From positions 7,508,501 to 7,572,500 of the forward strand of contig NZ_MEHJ01000001.1 of NCBI RefSeq assembly GCF_001746415.1: a stretch of DNA of 64,000 nucleotides, written 5' to 3'. Within the stretch, counting starts at the first letter, position 1, and the number at the start of each line of letters is the position of its first letter. Position numbers and translations under genes: made by a program. The notes below the pieces were generated by a model that was given only the letters and a program-made list of their open reading frames with translations, was not told the DNA's origin and did not search any database. This stretch comes from Streptomyces agglomeratus (lineage in GTDB: Bacteria; Actinomycetota; Actinomycetes; Streptomycetales; Streptomycetaceae). Below are positions 9,150-15,247 of the stretch, piece by piece.

Positions 9150-9163
9150 ATTACGTTCGTAAT
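9150..9163. promoter_or_regulatory. Palindromic operator candidate ATTACG-TT-CGTAAT
   Basis: A perfect 6-bp dyad with a 2-bp centre, in an unusually AT-rich island between the divergent GNAT and inositol-monophosphatase-like genes. On the minus strand TTACGA (part of the dyad) and TATGGT are 18 bp apart and could be a -35/-10 pair for the GNAT gene, so a bound repressor would block it. The binding protein is unknown; the PaaX-like protein is one candidate. Confidence 0.5.
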
Positions 9164-9256
9164 GGCGGTGAGCGTTTTTATGGAGATAGGTTGGTTGTGA
9201 GGTGTGCGGACGAGGAACTGGCGGGGGTCGTCCCGGAGTCGACTATTCTCCGCCGC

Positions 9257-10108
9257 ATGATCAACTCGAATGCGTGCCTCGACGACACCGAGGTCGCCAT
9301 AGCAGCGGCTCGTGCCGGCGCCGACGTCGTGCGCGCCCTGTACGGCTGGCGGCTCACCCGCACCGACAAGGGCGCCGGGGACTTCGCGACGGAGGCCGAT
9401 GTGGACGCCGAGGCGGCGATCCTCGGCGTCATTCGAGCCGCCCGGCCGAACGACGCGGTGCTCGGCGAGGAGGGCGGGCGCCAGGGTGCTCCCGACGCCG
9501 AGCGACAGTGGCTGGTGGATCCCCTGTGCGGCACGTTGAACTACGCCGTCGGCAACATGCTGGTCGCCGTCAACGTGGCGCTCGTCAACGGGGCGGCGGC
9601 CGTGGCCGATCCGTTCAGCGGCGAAATCTTCTTCACCGACGGTGAGACGGCCCGGGTGCGGCACGACGGGTGCGATGCGCGGCTGACACCCACGCCCGCC
9701 ACCCGGCTGGTGGACGTCAATCTCGACCCGCCGTTCCCGAGCGCACCCGGATTCCGGGCCGTGAACCTGCTGGCCGAACCACGGTTCGCCGAGCGGTTCC
9801 GGCCGCGTGTCGTCTCCACGACGCTCGCGCTGGCCTGGGTCGCGGCCGGCAAGCGCGCCGCGTACGTCACGGATGGCGGCGACCTGACCGGGAGCGTGCA
9901 CTTCGCCGCAGGCATCGCTTTGTGCCGCGCCGCGGGCTGCGTCGTCACCGGGATCGACGGCTCACCGACAGGCCAGGGAGCCCGCGGACTTGTCGTGGCC
10001 GCCGACGCCGAAACCCACCAGTTGCTGATGTCGCTGATCCACAGCCCCGGCTGGAACGGCAGCGGCGAGTCGCCGCGATCCGACCGCAACGGGCGCGGCG
10101 CTCCGTGA
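9257..10108 (+). CDS. Inositol monophosphatase family protein with altered metal ligands
   Basis: 283 aa. The fold is recognisable: KGAGDFATEADVDAE at the start, VLGEEGG with Glu71, DPLCGTLNYAVGN, and VHFAAGIALCRAAGC. In typical inositol monophosphatases the second motif is DPxDGT and the third WDxAAG. Here the second metal-binding Asp is Cys91 and the late Asp is His215, while Glu71 and Asp88 are kept. Activity may be changed or lost. I choose ATG 9257, which has no ribosome site but a TATTCT hexamer ending 7 bp upstream, the pattern of a leaderless transcript; the frame extends to 9191. The last 25 residues are low-complexity. Divergent from the GNAT gene. Confidence 0.8.
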   Translation: MINSNACLDDTEVAIAAARAGADVVRALYGWRLTRTDKGAGDFATEADVDAEAAILGVIRAARPNDAVLGEEGGRQGAPDAERQWLVDPLCGTLNYAVGNMLVAVNVALVNGAAAVADPFSGEIFFTDGETARVRHDGCDARLTPTPATRLVDVNLDPPFPSAPGFRAVNLLAEPRFAERFRPRVVSTTLALAWVAAGKRAAYVTDGGDLTGSVHFAAGIALCRAAGCVVTGIDGSPTGQGARGLVVAADAETHQLLMSLIHSPGWNGSGESPRSDRNGRGAP

Positions 10109-10161
10109 GGAGGCCGCTCCCGTACGACGGCCGGGCAGCCACCGGCCGGTGCCGGTGCCGT

Positions 10162-10207
10162 AGAAGCTCAGCCGGGATCACGGGAGAAGCTCAGCCGGGG
10201 TCACGGG
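10162..10207. repeat. 23-bp tandem duplication at a gene end
   Basis: Two adjacent copies (10162-10184, 10185-10207) beginning AGAAGCTCAGCCGGG and differing at one base. The second copy holds the stop codon (10191-10193) and the last codons of the leftward small membrane protein. Confidence 0.85.
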
Positions 10208-10490
10208 CGTGTTTCTCGCGGCCGACGGCCGTCAGCTTGCACTGACCGTCCTCGCAGGATCGCCGCAGACGGCCCTTCGAGAGGGTCTGCACCAGTCCGA
10301 TCGTCCAGCACAGCGGGCACCCGCGCAGCGCCACCGCGCCCACCGGCAACATCAGCAAGCTGACCGGTCCGACCACCGGCATCAGCGCGAACGAGCCGAT
10401 GAGCCCGCCGAACCCCACGACGCCACGGGCCAGGTGCCGGGGCAGGGACGTACTCGCGAAGTCGGCCGCCTCAGTTGTCCTGGTTCTCAT
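10191..10490 (-). CDS. Small membrane protein, DUF2892-like
   Basis: 99 aa. Two hydrophobic segments (about residues 20-55) end in RGCPLCWTIGLVQT, close to the GxCPL pattern at the end of DUF2892/YgaP-type membrane domains, then a basic tail with two more Cys (SCEDGQCKL). Function unknown; the Cys pairs suggest redox or metal chemistry. I start at ATG 10490 because GGAGGG lies 7 bp before it. This start is inside the 3' end of the ECF sigma gene (20-bp overlap), so the two are translationally coupled and the protein may work with the sigma factor. Confidence 0.7.
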   Translation of the reverse strand: MRTRTTEAADFASTSLPRHLARGVVGFGGLIGSFALMPVVGPVSLLMLPVGAVALRGCPLCWTIGLVQTLSKGRLRRSCEDGQCKLTAVGREKHARDPG

Positions 10491-11067
10491 GGGCATTCCC
10501 TCCGGGAGCCGAGCCGGGTGTGACACGCAGCGTGTGCCGAACGGCCGCGCGGGCCCGGTGCAGACGCGACTTCATCGCGGCCGTACTGAGCCCCAGGGCA
10601 TCGGCCACCATCTGTCCGCTGTAGCCCTGGATGTCTCGCATGATCAGTACGCGTCGTTGGTCGGCGGGCAGAGCGGCGACGGCCGCCCCCACCCGGCCCG
10701 CTTCCATCCGGTGCAGAACCTCGTCCTCGGCCGAAGGTGCGGCGACGTCCCGCGGCGGTGCTTGGCCTTCCCGCAGCGGTGCCTGGTCCCGCAGCATCGT
10801 CCGCGCGCGCCGCAGGCACTCGTTGCGGACGATACGGAACATCCACGACGCCAGAGCACCGGACGCCCGCAGCATTCCGATCCTGCGGTACAGGATGATC
10901 AACGCCTCCTGGGCGGCGTCCTCCGCGTCCTCGGGAGTGACGCAGAGGGAGCGGGCGAACCGCTGGACGTTCGGGTGTGAGCCCGCCACCAAAGCGGCGA
11001 TCGAATCGACGTCACCGTGCTGCGCGGCGACCACCAGCTGTTCACCGGGCCAGGTCGACTCAGCCAC
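10471..11067 (-). CDS. ECF subfamily RNA polymerase sigma factor
   Basis: 198 aa. Sigma region 2 is seen in AEDAAQEALIILYRRIGMLR and ASWMFRIVRNECLRRART, region 4 in LPADQRRVLIMRDIQGYSGQ, then MVADALGLSTAAMKSRLHRAR. The start at GTG 11067 is supported by GAGG eight bases upstream. No anti-sigma gene with a zinc HHCC motif is adjacent; instead a 30-codon membrane micro-ORF precedes it and a small Cys-containing membrane protein follows, both overlapping it. One of these may be the regulator. Targets unknown. Confidence 0.9.
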   Translation of the reverse strand: MAESTWPGEQLVVAAQHGDVDSIAALVAGSHPNVQRFARSLCVTPEDAEDAAQEALIILYRRIGMLRASGALASWMFRIVRNECLRRARTMLRDQAPLREGQAPPRDVAAPSAEDEVLHRMEAGRVGAAVAALPADQRRVLIMRDIQGYSGQMVADALGLSTAAMKSRLHRARAAVRHTLRVTPGSAPGGNAHENQDN

Positions 11068-11152
11068 GTGCCCGACCTCGCTTGCGCAGCGCGACGAAAC
11101 CGCACGTGCAGAGAAGCACCACTCCGACGACGCCAGCGATTCCAATGATCAC
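11060..11152 (-). CDS. 30-aa single-span membrane micro-ORF coupled to the sigma factor
   Basis: Starts at GTG 11152 with an ideal GGAGGT ribosome site 4 bp away. It encodes 30 residues: a hydrophobic helix (IIGIAGVVGVVLLCTCGFVA) and a basic end (LRKRGRARG). Its TGA at 11060 lies 8 bp inside the sigma gene, whose own GAGG site is inside the micro-ORF. Either the peptide is a real membrane microprotein or it serves as a leader whose translation opens the sigma start. Too short for gene finders. Not recognised as a known family. Confidence 0.42.
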   Translation of the reverse strand: MIIGIAGVVGVVLLCTCGFVALRKRGRARG

Positions 11153-11282
11153 GACAACCTCCGGTTCCTGTGCCGGCGTTCTGCGGGCACAGGTATAAGA
11201 GGCGCTGGGCCCCCAAAAGGATTCAGCAGCAGTACCAGTAGCAGCAGCGGTAGCGCAGCCGCGGGCGGGTGGCCGGTTGGTT

Positions 11283-11327
11283 GGTCGGCCGGTCGGCCGG
11301 TCGGCCGGTCGGCCGGTCGGTCGGTCG
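11283..11327. repeat. GGTCGGCC tandem repeat tract
   Basis: Four perfect 8-bp units (11283-11314), flanked by 4-bp GGTT and GGTC units from about 11275 to 11327, in the leader between the divergent sigma operon and the CdiI-like gene. A CAG-rich stretch lies at 11224-11250. The unit is not a multiple of three, but the tract is outside the gene I call, so copy changes would alter spacing rather than frame. Confidence 0.85.
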
Positions 11328-11352
11328 CGGAATTCGCGAAGAGAATGAACGA

Positions 11353-11778
11353 ATGGACCGTCTGCTGCACCTCGACCGTTCGCTCGACGAGCTGGACCCG
11401 CCCCGCTGGACGCCTCCTGACGCCGATGCGACCCATTTGGTCCGTAAAGTGCATGAATTGCGGCGCGTTCCGCTGAGCGAACTCGGTCCGGCTGATCTGC
11501 GCACTCTCCTCTCGCAGCAGGTAGCCCTGCCGTATGTCCTTCCACTCGCGGTGAGCCTGCTGCTCGACGAGCCGCTGCTGGACGCCTACTTCCACGAGGG
11601 AGACATGCTGCTGGCCGCCGTCAGTGCCCCGGCTTCCGCCTGGGCCCTGCTGCCGGACCTCGGCGCGCGACTGCGCGCAGTGATCACGACCCTGCCGGAG
11701 GCGGCCGTCGCCGACCTGCCCCGTGGCGCCGCCGAGGAGCTCGCCCGGTTCGTCGCGCGGCCCGAATCGCTTCGCTGA
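11353..11778 (+). CDS. CdiI-like contact-dependent inhibition immunity protein (orphan)
   Basis: 141 aa. The pattern LDRSLDELDPPRW, then LVRKVHELRRVPLSEL, DLRTLLSQQVALPYVLPLAV, and DAYFHEGDMLLAAV is that of the CdiI_2-type immunity family, which in toxin-deploying bacteria binds and blocks a CdiA toxin domain. No toxin gene (RHS, LXG, CdiA or similar) is next to it, so it would be an orphan immunity gene or a reused fold. I start at ATG 11353, within the conserved region; a longer frame exists only across the repeat tract. Ribosome site weak (GAAGAGAATGAACGA). Confidence 0.65.
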   Translation: MDRLLHLDRSLDELDPPRWTPPDADATHLVRKVHELRRVPLSELGPADLRTLLSQQVALPYVLPLAVSLLLDEPLLDAYFHEGDMLLAAVSAPASAWALLPDLGARLRAVITTLPEAAVADLPRGAAEELARFVARPESLR

Positions 11779-11972
11779 CCCGGTGAGGGCGCGGGTGCGA
11801 GAAACGAACCCCCGGGCCGGGCGATCGGTCCGTTTTGCCCGATCGAGAGTATGGCCAAGGCATTTCGCTGCGTTACAGCTGACATGATGTGCCCGCTGTC
11901 TGGGCAGTGCCCGGGGGGCTGTTTCGTACGGTTACGGGACCGACAGACGTACTGAGGAAGAGGAGTGGTGGG

Positions 11973-12350
11973 GTGCCGGTGGAGAGGCTCGTGATCACAC
12001 GATCGGTGGTGGAGCGGGATGCGGTGCTGGCACTGGCCGGTGAGCTGGACATGGGCGGCGAAGCGCTGCTGGCCGAAGCGGTCGGTGAAACGCTCGAATC
12101 CGGCCGTCGGCGGGTGGTGCTGGACTGTGCGGACGTTTCGTTCTGCGACTCACGCGGGTTCAGCGCGCTGCTCGTGGCCCGGCAGGCCATCCAGGATGCC
12201 GAAGGGGCTTTGGCGCTCGCCGCGGTCCCGGAACGTCTCGACAGCCTGCTGACACTGGTCGGCGCACAGGAGATCTTCACCATCGCCTCCACCGTCGAGC
12301 AGGCGCGCCTGCTGCTCGCCGGTACCCCTGCCGCCCCCCGGCCGAGCTGA
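11973..12350 (+). CDS. STAS domain anti-sigma factor antagonist
   Basis: 125 aa, a single STAS domain. VLALAGELDMGGEALL opens the fold and VVLDCADVSFCDSRGFSALL holds the conserved Ser-containing loop (DSRG) that RsbW-type kinases phosphorylate. Start at GTG 11973 with GAGGAG upstream. When unphosphorylated such proteins bind the anti-sigma kinase and free its sigma factor. A second STAS-like gene and a HATPase gene follow, making a small partner-switch module; the sigma factor involved is not in the window unless it is the one at 10471. Confidence 0.87.
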   Translation: MPVERLVITRSVVERDAVLALAGELDMGGEALLAEAVGETLESGRRRVVLDCADVSFCDSRGFSALLVARQAIQDAEGALALAAVPERLDSLLTLVGAQEIFTIASTVEQARLLLAGTPAAPRPS

Positions 12351-12487
12351 CACAGCCCACGCGTACACCGGACCGAGCGTGGTCAAAGGTGCAGGTTTCG
12401 CTGCCGTTTCGTGGTGGCCCCGTCCACGCGACTTCGCGGGTGGGGGATACTGGGGACTCGGACATCAGGTAATCAAGGGGCGATGGT

Positions 12488-12847
12488 GTGGACAGGTCAG
12501 GGGAGGCGGATGCGTGGGCAGCGTCGTCGGCCCGGTCCACAGGGGCTTTGCGCGTGCATCCGCTGGCGGACCGGCCAGGCTGGCAAGCGGTCGGCGAGAT
12601 CAGTCTGATCACACGCCCGGCCTGGGAACAGGCGCTGCACCAGCTTGCCCTGAGCGACGAAGAGGCATGTCACTTGGAGCTTTCCGCGATCACCTTCGTC
12701 GACGTGGCTGGTGTCTCTGCTCTGGCGGCGGCCGCCCAGGGCCTTCCGGAGGGTCGACGTATCGTGCTTGAAGAGCCGCCTGCCGCCTTGCGGCGCGTGC
12801 TGGACATGTTCTGGCCGGACCTGCCCACCGTCGAGGTGGTGGCGTGA
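12488..12847 (+). CDS. Second STAS-like (MlaB-type) regulator
   Basis: 119 aa. The centre WQAVGEISLITRPAWEQAL, then LELSAITFVDVAGVSALAAA, is a STAS domain in which the usual D-S-S/T loop reads VDVAG: no phosphorylatable Ser at the usual place, so it may not be switched by the kinase in the normal way. Start at GTG 12488 with AAGGGG six bp upstream. The stop overlaps the next gene's start (GTGATG), so it is translationally coupled to the MEDS/HATPase protein. Confidence 0.78.
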   Translation: MDRSGEADAWAASSARSTGALRVHPLADRPGWQAVGEISLITRPAWEQALHQLALSDEEACHLELSAITFVDVAGVSALAAAAQGLPEGRRIVLEEPPAALRRVLDMFWPDLPTVEVVA

Positions 12848-13773
12848 TGACTGCGCAGACCGCCGAACCGTTCGTTCATCCCGCCTTGTTCTACCGGGGC
12901 GAGAAGGAGTACCTGCACGGTACGGTGCCCTTCATCCAGGACGGTCTGCGAGCCGGTGAGCCGGTGGCGGTCGCCGTGCCCGGCCCGAATCTGGCGATCC
13001 TCAAGACGGCCCTGGGCGACGACGCCGCGGACGTACGGTTCCTCGACATGACCGAGGCGGGACGCAACCCCGGACGAATCATCCCGAAGGTGCTGCGCGC
13101 TTTCGCGGACGCCCATCGCGATACGCGGGTACGGATCATCGGTGAGCCGATCTGGGTCGGCCGCAGCAGCGTGGAGTATCCGGCGTGCGTCCAGCACGAG
13201 GCGCTGATCAACCCTGCGTTCGAAGGCCGGGAAGTCACCATCCTGTGCCCCTACGACGCCGCACGCCTCGACGAGCAGGTACTCGCCGACGCGTACGCCA
13301 CCCACCCCGTCGTCATTTCCGGCGGCCAGGAGCGGCGCAGCACCGCCTACGCACCCGCGCGTGTGGTGGCGCACTACAACCAGCCCTTGGCGCAAGCGGC
13401 GGCGAGCGAGGAACTCGGCTATGACGCCGACCGGCTGCCGAGTGCCCGGCACTTCGCGGTCGAGCGGGCGGCAGAGCTCGGCCTGTCCGGTATCCGGCTG
13501 GAGGACGTTGCCCTGATCGTGGCCGAGTTGACGACCAACAGCGTCGTCCATGGCGGGGGTTCGGGCACCATACGGGTATGGTCCGACGCCGACCAAGTAG
13601 TCCTTGAGGTCCGTGACCACGGTTACCTGAGCGATCCGCTGGCCGGGCGCCGCCCAGCCACGCGGGACCAGCAGGGCGGCCGTGGCCTGCTGCTGGTGCA
13701 CTACTTGTCCGATCTCGTACGCATCCACACCGGCCCCGACGGTACGGCGATCCGCTGCTACATCAGCCGCTGA
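12844..13773 (+). CDS. MEDS-domain anti-sigma regulatory kinase (RsbA/RsbW-like)
   Basis: 309 aa. Residues 10-170 form a MEDS sensory domain (ALFYRGEKEYLHGTVPFI, then PVAVAVPGPNLAILK and PVVISGGQ). The C-terminal part is a HATPase of the anti-sigma type: ARHFAVERAAELGLSG, LIVAELTTNSVVHGGGSG (N box) and GGRGLLLVHYLSD. The arrangement fits the anti-sigma factor RsbA-type proteins of streptomycetes. It probably phosphorylates a STAS partner encoded just upstream and releases or captures a sigma factor. Start GTG 12844 or ATG 12847; both overlap the preceding stop. Confidence 0.87.
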   Translation: MMTAQTAEPFVHPALFYRGEKEYLHGTVPFIQDGLRAGEPVAVAVPGPNLAILKTALGDDAADVRFLDMTEAGRNPGRIIPKVLRAFADAHRDTRVRIIGEPIWVGRSSVEYPACVQHEALINPAFEGREVTILCPYDAARLDEQVLADAYATHPVVISGGQERRSTAYAPARVVAHYNQPLAQAAASEELGYDADRLPSARHFAVERAAELGLSGIRLEDVALIVAELTTNSVVHGGGSGTIRVWSDADQVVLEVRDHGYLSDPLAGRRPATRDQQGGRGLLLVHYLSDLVRIHTGPDGTAIRCYISR

Positions 13774-14082
13774 CCGCTGACGACTCCTGAGTAAGGCTGC
13801 TCAGGCGACAAGGCGGCAACCGCGGCAGCGGCGGGCCCGGGAAGGGCTGCCCCGCCGGTCTGTCAGCGCTCCCCGTTGCACTATGGCGTCGTGGACCCCA
13901 CCGAACGCATCATCGGAGCCTGGACTTAGACGGCCGTCATCCGGCTGGCTGACGAATTCGCCGGACACGCAGACGTCGTCACCGGCCCGCCCGCGCTTGC
14001 ACGGAGACGGGCCCGCCCGCGCTTTTGCGCAGACGGACCCGGCAGGCCGGTCATGGAGTGGGGCCACCACTGTGCGGTGAGG
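13774..14082. other. 309-bp intergenic region with a coding-like relic
   Basis: On the plus strand from about 13876 one frame reads HYGVVDPTERIIGAWT, a TAG stop, then TAVIRLADEFAGHADVVTG in the same frame. This looks like a decayed gene fragment, but I cannot name the family. A short direct repeat starting GCCCGCCCGCGCTT follows near 13986-14030. No promoter recognised. Confidence 0.35.
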
Positions 14083-14763
14083 TCAGGACAACTGGCCGCC
14101 GTAGTCGGGCAGTTTGAACGTCCTCTCGGCGTGTCCGCCCACCAGGTCGCTGTCGCGGTTGCCGATGTTGGCGATGATGGTGTAGCCGTCGTCCTCGATG
14201 TCCGACCGCATGTCGGTCTTGTACGCGCTGACCTCTTCGAAGAGGTCGGGGAGGCTGCGCGTGTGGACCCCCGAGACCGGATAGCCGACTTTCCGCAGGT
14301 TGTACTCGGTCAGCGACTCGATGATCCCGGGCCGGGCGGTTACGAAGAACACGTCCACGTCGCGCGAGTCCGCGAAACGGCTGAGATCGAGGATCGGCTT
14401 CACCGCCGGCGTCGGGTACTTCCAGAAGTCGTGGAACTCCGTCTCCAGGGACGTGTTGTCGATGTCCAGGACGAGGGCGTGATTCTCGCTGGAGGGGGCC
14501 GAGGTGCGCTGCTCGATGTACGGACGGGCCTTGGCGACAACCGCGGCCACATCGCGCTGCCAGGTCGCGTAGTCCACGTCCGACAACCGCGCCGCGGTGT
14601 CCAGGTGCTGGGAAGGGGCGGCGGCTGCGGGGCTGAGCACCGCGGCTTCCTGGGCGGGAGCCGAAGCGGCGGAGGCTGTGGCGGACGCGACCACTGTGGC
14701 GGCTGTGAGAGCCGCTGCGGACAGGGACGCGGCTGCTCTGGTTCTCCATCTGCGTACACGCAT
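14083..14763 (-). CDS. Secreted HAD-type acid phosphatase
   Basis: 226 aa. The N-terminus is a basic/Ala-rich signal peptide (RVRRWRTRAAASLSAAALTA...). The catalytic motif is LVLDIDNTSLE (DxDxT, nucleophile and acid Asp), then VFFVTARPG (motif II Thr) and ANIGNRDSDLVGG (late Asp motif). This is the plant-type/class B acid phosphatase branch of the HAD superfamily, working outside the cell on phosphomonoesters. Start at ATG 14763 with AAAGGAG upstream; the frame extends to 14787. Divergent from the collagenase gene 485 bp away. Confidence 0.85.
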   Translation of the reverse strand: MRVRRWRTRAAASLSAAALTAATVVASATASAASAPAQEAAVLSPAAAAPSQHLDTAARLSDVDYATWQRDVAAVVAKARPYIEQRTSAPSSENHALVLDIDNTSLETEFHDFWKYPTPAVKPILDLSRFADSRDVDVFFVTARPGIIESLTEYNLRKVGYPVSGVHTRSLPDLFEEVSAYKTDMRSDIEDDGYTIIANIGNRDSDLVGGHAERTFKLPDYGGQLS

Positions 14764-15247
14764 GGGGGGTTCGCTCCTTTGGATCACCGTTCACGGGAGG
14801 CTCACCCCCCGATGGCGGGCGAGCCCTGAAGTGACATGTCCACGCCCCAGGATGAGTGGTCGGCGACCTTCTTTCTACTGGTCGGTAGCAAGATTCTTCG
14901 CATCCTCGCCCAGCCGCTCGCCATGCTGGTGTGCCAAGGTGCCGGGGCGCGTGCTGCGTCCGTGAAGCCGGTGGTGGTATGGCCCATCGGCGTGAGCTGC
15001 AACTGCCCATCTCCCAGGCATCGTTCACGAGCCGCAAATCCGCCTGCGCCGGGGCCGGTTCGGAGTCCCGGGAGGCGGGCTTGCCGAGATTCAGGGGTGC
15101 ACAAGGGTTGTCAGTGCAATTTCACATTACTATGTTACGGGTCACATCGCAGCGAGTTGATCCGTCAACTCCCGTGTACAGCACGGCCGTTCATCGCTCA
15201 GCACCGCTGTCACCCCCCTTCTCTCACCTCCCACACAGGAGTCACCG
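14764..15247. other. 484-bp divergent regulatory region, phosphatase / collagenase
   Basis: No gene recognised. It holds a candidate promoter and dyad for the collagenase gene (see 15108-15171) and, nearer the phosphatase, a loose TetR-like dyad CTACTGGTCGGTAG at 14875-14888. The stretch 15100-15180 is much richer in A/T than its surroundings. Confidence 0.5.
15108..15171 (+). promoter_or_regulatory. Collagenase promoter with downstream dyad
   Basis: TTGTCA (15108-15113) and TATGTT (15131-15136) are 17 bp apart, close to the vegetative consensus. About 18 bp after the -10 lies the perfect dyad GAGTTGA-TCCG-TCAACTC (15154-15171), in the expected 5' leader or over the early transcribed region. 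It may be a repressor operator or an mRNA hairpin. Confidence 0.55.

Noticed and set aside
10631..11476. 281-codon plus-strand frame across the sigma gene
   Set aside because: Antisense to the sigma factor and crosses the GGTCGGCC tract; no recognisable domain.
14831..14837. GTGACAT near the phosphatase gene
   Set aside because: Core only, no extended match to the hydroxyproline sites; expected by chance.
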